Assembly (NCBI RefSeq): GCF_007741495.1
Contig: NZ_CP036262.1
Span: forward strand, 2,728,001-2,792,000
Reading direction: 5' to 3'
From: Roseimaritima multifibrata
GTDB taxonomy: Bacteria; Planctomycetota; Planctomycetia; Pirellulales; Pirellulaceae
DNA: 64,000 nucleotides
The notes under the pieces were generated by a model. That model had not been told where the DNA came from. It saw nothing but the letters and a program-made list of their open reading frames with translations, and searched no databases. Shown here in pieces: positions 36,361 to 45,194 of the stretch (positions are counted from its first letter, which is position 1; each line of letters starts with the position of its first letter). The position numbers and the translations under genes are program-made.

Positions 36361-38076
36361 ATGGCCGTGCGTAAAATTGGACAAATCCTGGTCGACCTTG
36401 GGTTTATTACCGACGAGCAACTGGAAGCGATGCTGCAGGAACAGCAGCAGCAACCAGGGACTCTGCTCGGCAAGATCGCTGAGGACATGGGCCTGGTCAC
36501 CGACGAACAGTTGGTGCAGGGTCTGGCCGAACAGATGCGGATGCAGACGATCGATCTGAGTGAGATCACGCTGCCGGAAGATCTGTTGGAAAAGATCACC
36601 GAAACGATGGCTCAGTTGTACCGCGTGATTCCGGTCAAATTTGAGAACAACACGCTGACTTTGGCGACCTGTGACCCTCAGAATCTGACGATTCAGGACG
36701 AACTTCGGACCTTCCTTGGTTACGAAATTCGCATGGTCGTATCGACCGAACGCGAAATCCTGCAAGCGATTGGACGGTTTTACGACAGCGATACCGAAAG
36801 TGTCGAAAAACTGGTTTCCGAACTGGCCGAAGATGACGAACTGAAGTCGGCCGTCGAAGCCCTGACCAGTGACAAGTTCAGTTTGACCGATGCTGAGGCC
36901 CTGGCCGATTCGGCCCCGGTTCGCAAACTGCTGAACATGGTTCTGCTGTTGGCGATTAAGGACCAGGCAAGCGACGTCCACTTTGAACCGTTCGAAGACG
37001 AATTTCGGATTCGAATCAAAGCGGAAGGGGTGCTGTACGAAATGGTCCCGCCGCCGCGTCACTTGGCGTTTGCGATCACCACTCGAATCAAGGTGATGGC
37101 CAGCCTGGACATTGCCGAACGCCGGATGCCGCAGGACGGCCGGATCGAATTGACGCTGGGGGGACACCCTGTGGACCTTCGCGTCAGCGTGCTTCCGACG
37201 ATTTTCGGCGAAAGCGTCGTCATGCGTATTTTGGACCGCTCGGTCGTTGACCTCAGTCTGGAAAACGTCGGGATGGACGACCATACGCTTCAGGGATTCC
37301 GCAAAGCGATCGATCGTCCCAATGGAATTGTGTTGGTGACTGGGCCGACCGGTAGCGGTAAAACGACCACGCTCTATTCCGCGTTGACGGAATTGAACGA
37401 CCCTGCAGACAAATTGATCACGACCGAAGACCCGGTGGAATACGACATCGACGGGATCGTTCAGATTCCTATCGATCATAAGAGCGGAGTCACGTTTGCC
37501 AGTTGCTTGCGAGCGATTTTGCGACAGGACCCGGACACGATTTTGGTCGGCGAGATCCGCGACTTGGAAACGGCCGAAATCGCCATCCAAGCATCGCTGA
37601 CCGGTCACTTGGTGTTCAGCACATTGCACACAAACGATGCGGCCGCGACGGTCACTCGCTTAAAGGACATGGGGATTCAGACCTTCATGATCTGTGCCAC
37701 GGTCGAAGCCATTTTGGCTCAGCGTTTGGTTCGGCGTGTCTGCACCAAATGCCGCGAACCAGCCAAACCTAGCCGCGACATGTTGTTCGAACTGGGGCTG
37801 AAACAAGAAGACGTCGAAGGCAAAGAATACTACCGAGGCGGCGGCTGTGATGCTTGCAACAACACGGGCTATAAGGGCCGAGTCGGTTTGTTCGAACTGA
37901 TGGTGATGAACGATACGATCCGCGAATTGATCATGGCAAACGCTTCCACCGACGAAATTCGCGAGCAAGCGATTTCCGACGGCATGATCGCCCTTCGCAA
38001 CTTTGGGATGGGCTTGGCCGAAGCCGGGGTCACCAGCCTAGAAGAAGTCGTACGAGAAACGATCCAAGAAGCGTAG
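36361..38076 (+). CDS. type II secretion/type IV pilus assembly ATPase (GspE/PilB), copy 2
   Basis: A second assembly ATPase, 571 residues, starting one base after the pilT stop with AGGAG inside the pilT end. The N-terminal MshEN domain (MAVRKIGQILVDLGFITDEQ, MQTIDLSEITLPEDLLEKI) resembles that of copy 1 but lacks its leader. DQASDVHFEPFEDEFRIRIK, Walker A GPTGSGKTTTLYSALTELN, the Asp box TEDPVEYDIDGIVQIPI, Walker B DTILVGEIRD and the His box LTGHLVFSTLHTNDAAATV are complete, and the zinc site is CTKCREPA plus CDACNNTGYKGR. Both PilB paralogues therefore look active, which suggests alternative motors for one membrane platform, or motors for different fibres. Confidence 0.95.
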   Translation: MAVRKIGQILVDLGFITDEQLEAMLQEQQQQPGTLLGKIAEDMGLVTDEQLVQGLAEQMRMQTIDLSEITLPEDLLEKITETMAQLYRVIPVKFENNTLTLATCDPQNLTIQDELRTFLGYEIRMVVSTEREILQAIGRFYDSDTESVEKLVSELAEDDELKSAVEALTSDKFSLTDAEALADSAPVRKLLNMVLLLAIKDQASDVHFEPFEDEFRIRIKAEGVLYEMVPPPRHLAFAITTRIKVMASLDIAERRMPQDGRIELTLGGHPVDLRVSVLPTIFGESVVMRILDRSVVDLSLENVGMDDHTLQGFRKAIDRPNGIVLVTGPTGSGKTTTLYSALTELNDPADKLITTEDPVEYDIDGIVQIPIDHKSGVTFASCLRAILRQDPDTILVGEIRDLETAEIAIQASLTGHLVFSTLHTNDAAATVTRLKDMGIQTFMICATVEAILAQRLVRRVCTKCREPAKPSRDMLFELGLKQEDVEGKEYYRGGGCDACNNTGYKGRVGLFELMVMNDTIRELIMANASTDEIREQAISDGMIALRNFGMGLAEAGVTSLEEVVRETIQEA

Positions 38077-38087
38077 TTGAAAACTTA

Positions 38088-38159
38088 GCGGTGCGGCGCA
38101 AGCCGTCCGGCAACAGGACGACAAAAGAAGCCACGGCCGGGCGGCTTTTGCCGCTCCGC
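38088..38159. repeat. REP-like palindrome between pilB-2 and pilC
   Basis: Arms 38088-38111 and 38136-38159 (24 bases each) pair with a few mismatches; the left arm contains GCGCAAGCCGTCCGGC. This is a variant of the element found inside the oxoprolinase gene at 55082-55219. Confidence 0.8.
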
Positions 38160-38209
38160 ATACGACAAACGTTCCGAATTTTTAATCTCTCCCTCCTGCG
38201 GTTGAAGCG

Positions 38210-39649
38210 ATGCCAACTTTTCAATTCGAAGCGATGGACGCAACGGGACAAGAGGTCCGTGACGAAATCGATGCGCCATCCGAAGAGGAAGCGCAAACAA
38301 CCATCCGGTCGATGGGCTACTTCGTTACCAAGATCTCTTTGAAAAAGGTTGCGGCGTCCAAATCGACCGGAGGGAAAAAGAAGAAAGGCTTTTCGCTTGG
38401 CAAAGCAAAAACAAAACATGTCTGTGCGTTCACTCGCCAGTTATCGATCCTGCAGGATGCAGGTCTGCCGATTCTGCGAAGTCTGACGATCCTGGAAAAC
38501 AACCAGAAACCGGGCAAGCTGAAATCGGCTTTGCAGGATGTCTGCGAAGAGATCGAAGGGGGATCGACGCTGAGTGAAGCGATGAGCAAATCGCCGAAGG
38601 TCTTCTCGCGGTTGTATGTCAATATGATCAAGGCAGGGGAGGCTGGGGGGGCTCTGGAAACGATCCTTCAACGTCTGGCTGACTTTTTGGAGCGAGCCGA
38701 ATCGCTCAAGCGAAAAGTAAAAGGGGCGATGATTTATCCTTCGGTGGTGGTCACCGTGGCGATTTTGATCCTGGTTTTCATCATGGTCTTTATTGTTCCT
38801 ACCTTTCAGGAAATGTTCGAAGAGTTCGAACTTGATCTGCCCGCACCGACGGTGTTGTTGATCGCGATTGCTGAATACCTTGCCAAGTTCTGGTTCCTGT
38901 TGCTGTTGATTCCGCTGGGGATGATGATCCTGATCAAGTTGCTCCGTAAGTTCCGGCACGGGCGGATGGGCTTCGATCAATTCATGATCAAGATTCCGGT
39001 GATCGGGGGCTTGGTCGAAAAGAACATTTTGGCTCGAACAACGCGAACGCTGGGGACATTGATCAGCAGTGGTGTCCCCATTTTGGAAGCCTTGAACATC
39101 ACGCGTGAAACGTCGGGCAATGCGATGTTCGAACGGCTTTTCTCTCGGGTCAGTGATGCGATTCGGCAGGGGGAAGTGATCAGTAAACCGCTGGCTGAAA
39201 ACAGCGTTCCCGGATTCCATCCGATGGCCCTGCTGTTTTGGGGCATTGCCGGTGCGTTCCCAGGATTGATGATGCTGTCGATCGCTTTGACTTCGCGTTA
39301 CACCTCGCTGGGCGAAGACCCGACGATGGTGCAGACGCTGTACGCGATCAGCGGCGGGATGATCGGTCTGGGGACCGTGATCGCCGGATTGCTTTACATG
39401 ATGAAATACAAACAACGTGTCGTCGACGACTTGGTCGTCAACATGGTGGACGTCGGTGAAGAGACCGGCGAACTGGATACCATGCTTTACAAAGTTGCCG
39501 ACACGTATGACGAAGAAGTCCGCACGTTGACCGATGGTCTGTTGGCCATGATGGAACCGATCATGATCGTGTTCCTTGGGCTGGCCGTCGGATTTATCGT
39601 GATCAGCCTGTTTATGCCGCTGGTCGGATTGATTAGTGGACTTGGTTAA
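38210..39649 (+). CDS. inner-membrane platform protein GspF/PilC with an inserted segment
   Basis: The polytopic platform on which assembly ATPases act. The 479 residues hold two T2SSF domains: the first at about 70-195 (FTRQLSILQDAGLPILRSLT, then VKGAMIYPSVVVTVAI), the second from about 273 (ILARTTRTLGTLISSGVPIL). Normally VPGFHPM-type sequence leads straight into MV-x-VGEETGELD; here residues about 338-406 (ALLFWGIAGAFPGLMMLSIA ... AGLLYMMKYKQRVV) are inserted just before DLVVNMVDVGEETGELDTML, with two hydrophobic stretches. The final membrane helix (PIMIVFLGLAVGFIVISLFM) is normal. About 70 residues longer than typical family members. It follows pilB-2 after a 133-base gap holding a REP-like element. 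Confidence 0.93.
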   Translation: MPTFQFEAMDATGQEVRDEIDAPSEEEAQTTIRSMGYFVTKISLKKVAASKSTGGKKKKGFSLGKAKTKHVCAFTRQLSILQDAGLPILRSLTILENNQKPGKLKSALQDVCEEIEGGSTLSEAMSKSPKVFSRLYVNMIKAGEAGGALETILQRLADFLERAESLKRKVKGAMIYPSVVVTVAILILVFIMVFIVPTFQEMFEEFELDLPAPTVLLIAIAEYLAKFWFLLLLIPLGMMILIKLLRKFRHGRMGFDQFMIKIPVIGGLVEKNILARTTRTLGTLISSGVPILEALNITRETSGNAMFERLFSRVSDAIRQGEVISKPLAENSVPGFHPMALLFWGIAGAFPGLMMLSIALTSRYTSLGEDPTMVQTLYAISGGMIGLGTVIAGLLYMMKYKQRVVDDLVVNMVDVGEETGELDTMLYKVADTYDEEVRTLTDGLLAMMEPIMIVFLGLAVGFIVISLFMPLVGLISGLG

Positions 39650-39756
39650 GCCTTATACGCCCGCACAGCCAGGGGAAATCGCACGCGAATTCGTGTGATT
39701 TCTCCTGGTCGACTCCAACCCTCACGTCCGTAGCTCCGTACGAAGGAACCGTTGCC

Positions 39757-40917
39757 ATGAATCGCCTCCTCTACTTATCCCGGCCGCTCCCGGTTCGTCC
39801 GTCCCAGACAGGGCAGACGCGACTTCGCTCCGGTTTCACCTTGGTAGAAATCTTGGTGGTGATCACGATCATCGGAATCTTGGCTGGATTGATCTTGCCA
39901 GCGATCAACGGAGCTCTGAAGACGGCGAAGGCGACCTCGATCAAAATGGAGATTGAAGAGATCGATCGCGGGCTGGCTAACTATGCGACCCAACATGGTG
40001 ATTTGCCTCCCGACGGAAGCAGCTGGATCGTCATGAACCGGCATTTGAATAAGGCGTTTCCTCGTCTGTCGGCGGTTGATCGCACGTTGCTGTACAACAT
40101 GTGCCATGAACCGGATGTGGCTGCCAGTCAAAATCCATCGGGGTCGACGTTTTATCCGACCGCGATCGATCGCGCTGAAGCGATTGTGCTGTTCTTGGGT
40201 GGGTTGAGCGACGATGAATCGCGTCCGTTCACCGGACCAGGTGGTCCCTTCCAGTACGTTGGCAGCGGTGTGACCGTGGACCCTGGCAGTTATCAGTACA
40301 ACACCGATCGCAGCAGTCCTTCGGCGAACCTGGAAGTGAGTCAAATGACGATCACGCCTCTGCCAACTCCGACGGCAGCGGTAAGCCTAACGAACCGTGT
40401 CCTGTCCGATGATGGCGATCCTATTCCTGCCTACATTCCTTCAGCCGGCGCGGTTCCTCTGTTGTACTTCGATAGTCGTACTTACGGTTACATCAGCGAT
40501 GCGGCGGATTACAACGGCTATGTCTACGGCGGCACCGAGGGTGCGGGGCAGATTCGTCCTTACAAAACCAATTTGACGCCACCCGGAGCATCGACCTATA
40601 CGGCTGCAAATGTTGCTGAAGCTTTGGGCTGGAGAAACCCCGATACCTACCAAATCATTTCGGCAGGTTTGGATAACAACTACGGAACGATCGTGGGGCC
40701 AACCGCCTCGACGTTGACTCCGCCGGCTTACTGGCTCGCGGAAACCGGGCAGCTGATGATCTGCGATACCAGTGCAACAAGTGGTACCAGCATGTTGGCC
40801 AGCGTGAATGGTTTTCAGGAACGCAGTGTCGACGGTTCGGTGACGGAAAACGGTCACCTGGACAACATCACGAACTTTAATACCCAAGTCCGTATGGAAG
40901 ACAACCTAGAGGAGTAG
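39757..40917 (+). CDS. enlarged major-pseudopilin-like protein (GspG-like N-terminus)
   Basis: A pseudopilin candidate of 386 residues, against about 140 for a usual GspG. The leader ends at Gly26, followed by FTLVEILVVITIIGILAGLI with Glu31 at +5 of the mature protein. The following helix (INGALKTAKATSIKMEIEEI, then DRGLANYATQHGDLPPDG) is the GspG-type stretch that precedes the C-terminal domain, which makes this the most GspG-like subunit of the set. The remaining 300 residues are Pro/Thr/Ser/Gly-rich with no motif I know. First of six consecutive fibre-like genes. Confidence 0.88.
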   Translation: MNRLLYLSRPLPVRPSQTGQTRLRSGFTLVEILVVITIIGILAGLILPAINGALKTAKATSIKMEIEEIDRGLANYATQHGDLPPDGSSWIVMNRHLNKAFPRLSAVDRTLLYNMCHEPDVAASQNPSGSTFYPTAIDRAEAIVLFLGGLSDDESRPFTGPGGPFQYVGSGVTVDPGSYQYNTDRSSPSANLEVSQMTITPLPTPTAAVSLTNRVLSDDGDPIPAYIPSAGAVPLLYFDSRTYGYISDAADYNGYVYGGTEGAGQIRPYKTNLTPPGASTYTAANVAEALGWRNPDTYQIISAGLDNNYGTIVGPTASTLTPPAYWLAETGQLMICDTSATSGTSMLASVNGFQERSVDGSVTENGHLDNITNFNTQVRMEDNLEE

Positions 40918-41040
40918 TCCCACTGATTTTCTGGCCGCGTGCACTCGCATGCGGCTGGAGATTATCCGCGGGAAGCTAACCACTGTTTTTATATTGCTGC
41001 CGCGACTTATCGATTGCATCCCTTATCGGATACCCTTTTC

Positions 41041-42219
41041 ATGTTCATCCACCGCTCACGACGCCGCGCGTTTACGCTCGTCGAATTGCTGGTCACGATG
41101 GCGGTCTTAACCATTCTGGTTGGAATGGTGACCGCCGCGCTTGCCAGTGTGAATTCGGACGCTCGACGAGCACGATGCGAGACTCAGCTGACGGCGATCA
41201 ACGCCATGCTACAGGCTCGGCTGGAGACCTATTTGACGCAGCGGATCCGGGTAAACCCCACACCGCCATACCAGCACTTTTTGCCATATTCGGCCCGCGC
41301 CCGAATGCTGTTGGTTCGCGACCAGATGCGGATGGAGTTGCCCGATCGTAAGAACGATCTGATGTTCGGACCGGTGAGCGTGCAGTCGTACGTGCAGACA
41401 CGCCGCGGTGCAGCTACCACACGTGAGGATTTTACGGCGCCGGATCATCAACAGCTAATGTACCGTCGAATCATCGCTCGGTTCCGAGGAAACGCACTAA
41501 CTCCAACGACTTGGCACCTGGGTTGGACGGAGCAGAACGAAGCGAGCGAGTGTCTGTATTTGATACTGGCCGCAACGACTGTCGGTGGTAAATCGGGTTT
41601 GGAAATTGTCCGTAAGGATCAGATCGGTGACACCGACGGAGACTTGGTGCCGGAAATTTTAGATCCATGGGGCGTCCCGATCGCATGGATTCGCTGGCCG
41701 GCTGGATACTGGCTGACGTATGCCCTACGCAACGAGTGGAATGGAGCGACGGCTGCAGATCGCACCGCTGCCATTCAGGCTAAGAAGCAAATTCTTGGCG
41801 AAGACCAGTTCGACATGCTGTACGTCGATTGGCGCAATTTCGATCGCAACACGTCGGCTACGGGCGATGATGACAGCACCGATGATACCTTTAACATGCC
41901 ACCATTGGTCGTCTCTGCCGGTCCCGACGGCGAGTTCGATTTGATGCTTCGCAGCCCTGGGCACGGCGACCCAATCAATTTTGCAACCATGCCATCCCCT
42001 GCGGCACCGACTCCCTATGCGACACCCTATTACTACCCCGATCCTTACCCAAGGAATTATCACGGGGCGACCGATCCATCCTATGGCGTCGACTATATCG
42101 GTGACAGCGATGTCTTCGCTTCGACAAAAACAGAAGGCTGGTTGGGTGCGTATTACGATGCGAACGGCAACGGCTACGATGAATCGGCTGACAACATCTA
42201 CAGTGTGAGGGCCCAATGA
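41041..42219 (+). CDS. enlarged pseudopilin-like protein
   Basis: 392 residues from the ATG at 41041, giving the short leader MFIHRSRRRA before [20 protein letters not shown]; a start at 40939 would add 34 residues of unlikely leader. Cleavage would fall after Ala rather than the canonical Gly, as in the DUF1559 proteins of this window. The helix continues ALASVNSDARRARCETQLTA. The C-terminal part is Tyr/Pro/Asp-rich (PYATPYYYPDPYPRNYHG) and contains D-x-N-G-N-G-Y-D-E, a possible calcium loop. Its stop overlaps the next start by four bases (ATGA), indicating translational coupling. Confidence 0.85.
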   Translation: MFIHRSRRRAFTLVELLVTMAVLTILVGMVTAALASVNSDARRARCETQLTAINAMLQARLETYLTQRIRVNPTPPYQHFLPYSARARMLLVRDQMRMELPDRKNDLMFGPVSVQSYVQTRRGAATTREDFTAPDHQQLMYRRIIARFRGNALTPTTWHLGWTEQNEASECLYLILAATTVGGKSGLEIVRKDQIGDTDGDLVPEILDPWGVPIAWIRWPAGYWLTYALRNEWNGATAADRTAAIQAKKQILGEDQFDMLYVDWRNFDRNTSATGDDDSTDDTFNMPPLVVSAGPDGEFDLMLRSPGHGDPINFATMPSPAAPTPYATPYYYPDPYPRNYHGATDPSYGVDYIGDSDVFASTKTEGWLGAYYDANGNGYDESADNIYSVRAQ

Positions 42220-43454
42220 TCCGGAATCTAATACCGACGAACGTCGGACGATCCTACCGGTTGGCGAATCGCACCTCGGTGATGCGGCGCAGCGGTTTGA
42301 CTTTGATTGAATTGTTGATCGTGATTGCGATCCTTTCACTCCTGGCAGCCATTTCGCTTCCCAGCATTCGCGACATCATTCGCGAACAGAAAACGAGCCG
42401 CACGGCTAGCTTGATTCAGGCTTACATCAATGGAGCACGAGCTCGCGCGATTGGTGAAGGACGTTCGTTTGGTGTCGTGATCGAACGCGCCAGTACCGAA
42501 TCACCGATCGGACGTGCTTATTCGATTAGAGTTTCGCAGGCTTACGTTCCACCACCATACAAGGGAACAGGCGTTGCGGCGGTCGCTGCGGGAGGAACTC
42601 TGACCGTCACGGATGACCTGGTGTATGCAGCTCAGCAACAGATTCTAAACGGTCACGTCAACCCAGTGATTGGGCCAGGAGACATGGTTGGGATCGGTGC
42701 CACTCCACGGTTCTTTCCGATCACTGGGATCTCGGCTGGTCCAATTGCGCTTTCGTCTTCGATTTCTGTTTTAGCACCCCATGCGGCTGAAATAGTCGCT
42801 CAATTTCCCGTCGGTACAACGCTTCCCTTTACGATCATTCGCAAACCGCGACGTTCCTTTACCGCTCCTTTAGAACTGCCTGAAGGGACGGCAATCGATT
42901 TGGTCTATAGCGGCATCGGCCTGAATGGCGATCAGTTTTCGCCGCTTGCGATCGATGACGCTAGAGGCTTAGGCAACCGTTACGGGACCACTCCTTATAG
43001 CCCGCTGTCGACGACTCCGTTTGCAGGGGGAGTGCTTGATTTCCAGCCCGTGACGATCATGTTCAACGCGACAGGTGGAGTTAACGAAGTGCGTTCGGGG
43101 GCTCCGAGTGGTGCGACCGCTGTGGTGGTAGCCAACCAAATTCCGACGTCCAATATCTACTTGATGTTGGGCAAGATCGGCGGAGTCTTTCCGGAAGCTC
43201 CGTTTTATGTCGATAAAGCAGACCAAGCGAACCTGACCGATTTTGAATCGGCTTGGATTGTGATCAATCGTCAAACCGGCGAAGTTGCTTTGTCGCCAAT
43301 TTCTGCTTTCAGCATGGGGGCTGCCGGGAACATCCTGGACAGCAATACAGGAGTCGAATTCGCCGCAGCGTCGGCTCCTCTCCAGACCAAAATTCAAGCA
43401 GCTCTTCAGTTGTCTCGCAAGGAAGCTGCTGAAAACAGGGCGGTTAACCAATAG
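42216..43454 (+). CDS. enlarged pseudopilin-like protein (GspH-like)
   Basis: 412 residues, coupled to the preceding gene by a 4-base ATGA overlap. The leader ends RRSG at residue 27, then LTLIELLIVIAILSLLAAIS with Glu at +5. The following SLPSIRDIIREQKTSRTASL and IQAYINGARARAIGEGRSFG resemble the GspH pattern of a basic helix followed by an RSFGVVIE strand, and IDLVYSGIGLNGD with VTIMFNATGGVNEVRSGAPS fits the GspH C-terminal domain (FxxxG.). Minor pseudopilins of this class cap or prime the fibre. Typical GspH is about 170 residues, so this one is more than double. Confidence 0.85.
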   Translation: MIRNLIPTNVGRSYRLANRTSVMRRSGLTLIELLIVIAILSLLAAISLPSIRDIIREQKTSRTASLIQAYINGARARAIGEGRSFGVVIERASTESPIGRAYSIRVSQAYVPPPYKGTGVAAVAAGGTLTVTDDLVYAAQQQILNGHVNPVIGPGDMVGIGATPRFFPITGISAGPIALSSSISVLAPHAAEIVAQFPVGTTLPFTIIRKPRRSFTAPLELPEGTAIDLVYSGIGLNGDQFSPLAIDDARGLGNRYGTTPYSPLSTTPFAGGVLDFQPVTIMFNATGGVNEVRSGAPSGATAVVVANQIPTSNIYLMLGKIGGVFPEAPFYVDKADQANLTDFESAWIVINRQTGEVALSPISAFSMGAAGNILDSNTGVEFAAASAPLQTKIQAALQLSRKEAAENRAVNQ

Positions 43455-43462
43455 GCAAACCC

Positions 43463-45004
43463 ATGAATAAAACAATCAACACTAGTGCGCCGATGACCGC
43501 CGGAGTTGTCGCTCGGCTCTCCGACCCGCAGGGCGTTGGTCGCTGCGAGCCAGGTGTGCAGGACCGTGCGACCTTTGTTATGTCGACGGCCTTCAGCTAT
43601 CGTGGGACTGTGGCACGCGGGGCAGGCCGCCAGCGGCATGGTGTTACGATCGTCGAGGTTTTATTTGCGATCGGTGTGATCCTGATTGGATTGGTAGGCG
43701 TCGTCGCGATCATTCCGGTAGCCGGTCGTGATGCGGGGGAAGCCTTGCGAATCGACGCGGCGAATCGTATCGCGTCGGGCGTCATGGACGAATTGGTTGC
43801 TCGCGATCTGAAAAGTATGACCGGTTTGGTTTACTGGGATAACGATCCACTGGCGGACGATTATTCGGTCTCTGGGCAAGTCTTGGGAACCGGATCGGTA
43901 AACGATGTGGTGTCGCTGACTAGCCCTGGGATGCGGAGCGTTTCGGCTCTGCTGGAAGGCCCAACGCTTTCGATTAGCGGTACGGCCACCCGCCTGAAAG
44001 GGCTTGATTCGCCCGGGTTCGCGTACAAATTTCAGTCGTCCGGTTCGACGCCTGGTTATCGCACGACCCGAATGGCATCGTTTTGCTTGGACCCTGATTT
44101 CCTCAGCAAGAATGATCCCTCCACAAGCACATTGGGGACGACTCGCAATGCGTACCAAATCTCAAGGTTCCCCTATTACAGCGAGTGGTATTCGCCGTTG
44201 ACATCGCCGACCGCGTCGATCGATACGTCCAGCCTTGGGTTGCCGCATCCGCGTATGTTCCGGATCACGGCGTCAGGGACCGGTGGGTTTACTCCCTCTT
44301 TGATCGCCGATGTTCTGACGCATGTCGATAGCAGCATGATGGCCTATCGTCCTGAGGACAAATCACTGCAGCCGAGCCAAGTGCTGAACAATTTGGATGC
44401 TGCCGGGACGACCGCCGGGTCTCGGCGAACCGGGGGACGCTACACATGGTTGGCGACGATTTCGCCGCCGATCGATGGTTCCCTTTCCTACAACGTGACG
44501 GTCGTTGTGATTGAATCCCGTGGAGGGACAACCGATATCGCCGGAGCCGGTGGGACCGCGGATACCAATCCGACCAGCGAACGAGTGTTATGGGTAACCA
44601 ACGGCATTTCGTTTGGCTCGACCGCTCAAGTAACCGTTTACGGTTCGAACGCCATTGACGATTCGATCCGAGCGGGCGAATGGGTGATGCTGTCGCAGCA
44701 GGCGTATAACTCATCAGGTACTCCGTCTGGCACCATGCCTGCTGTCCATCGCTGGTTCCGAGTTCAGCGAGTCACCGAGGTTGAAAAAGGACCGTTTGGT
44801 ACCGGGGATAATATCCTGCCTTACACGTCCTTAACCGATGTCTGGCGGCGTGACGTCGTTCTTGAGGGGCCGAGCTGGCAGTTCGGTAGCGTTAATAACG
44901 GCACTGTGACACCGGCAGCCCTAGCCGTTGCGGACGATAGTTATATGACGGTCATCGATGGAGCGGTCAGTATCCGCGAAGCGACCATCGTGATCGATCC
45001 ATAA
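43463..45004 (+). CDS. enlarged pseudopilin-like protein (GspI/PilV-like)
   Basis: 513 residues if translation starts at the ATG 8 bases after the previous stop. The prepilin motif RHG then VTIVEVLFAIGVILIGLVGV begins at residue 61, an unusually long leader. An in-frame ATG at 43580 would leave a 21-residue leader and is a realistic alternative. The sequence IVEVLFAIGVILIGLVGV followed by DAANRIASGVMDELVARDLK matches GspI/PilV minor pseudopilins (E-V-L-x-A-...-A-x-x-x-A-x-x-L). The large C-terminal part is Thr/Ser/Gly-rich with predicted beta character. Expected to sit at the fibre tip with the H-, J- and K-like proteins. Confidence 0.84.
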   Translation: MNKTINTSAPMTAGVVARLSDPQGVGRCEPGVQDRATFVMSTAFSYRGTVARGAGRQRHGVTIVEVLFAIGVILIGLVGVVAIIPVAGRDAGEALRIDAANRIASGVMDELVARDLKSMTGLVYWDNDPLADDYSVSGQVLGTGSVNDVVSLTSPGMRSVSALLEGPTLSISGTATRLKGLDSPGFAYKFQSSGSTPGYRTTRMASFCLDPDFLSKNDPSTSTLGTTRNAYQISRFPYYSEWYSPLTSPTASIDTSSLGLPHPRMFRITASGTGGFTPSLIADVLTHVDSSMMAYRPEDKSLQPSQVLNNLDAAGTTAGSRRTGGRYTWLATISPPIDGSLSYNVTVVVIESRGGTTDIAGAGGTADTNPTSERVLWVTNGISFGSTAQVTVYGSNAIDDSIRAGEWVMLSQQAYNSSGTPSGTMPAVHRWFRVQRVTEVEKGPFGTGDNILPYTSLTDVWRRDVVLEGPSWQFGSVNNGTVTPAALAVADDSYMTVIDGAVSIREATIVIDP

Positions 45005-45071
45005 GCGATTGAACCACAAAACATTAAAGCACTAAAACATTTCAGAAATATTTAGAACACCCTTTTCTCTG

Positions 45072-45103
45072 CACGTTTCACGGAAGTCTCCGGGAAACGT
45101 GCT
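45072..45103. repeat. hairpin GCACGTTTC / GAAACGTGC between pseudopilin genes
   Basis: Nine-bp arms plus an inner CGG/CCG pair within the 190-bp gap before the giant GspK-like gene. It resembles the dispersed palindromes elsewhere and lacks a T-tract. Confidence 0.6.
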
Positions 45104-45194
45104 ACCCGGAACCGAAACTGACGGCCGCGTTCGATTGTTTGCGGCTTTCAGAAAATGTTCCTAGCGGACCTTCCCGTCCAACGAGGTTTTTTCG

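Noticed and set aside
36325-37629. 434-codon minus-strand frame opposite pilB-2
   Set aside because: Shadow of a gene with full Walker and zinc motifs; the antisense product is Arg/Gln/His-rich without any domain.
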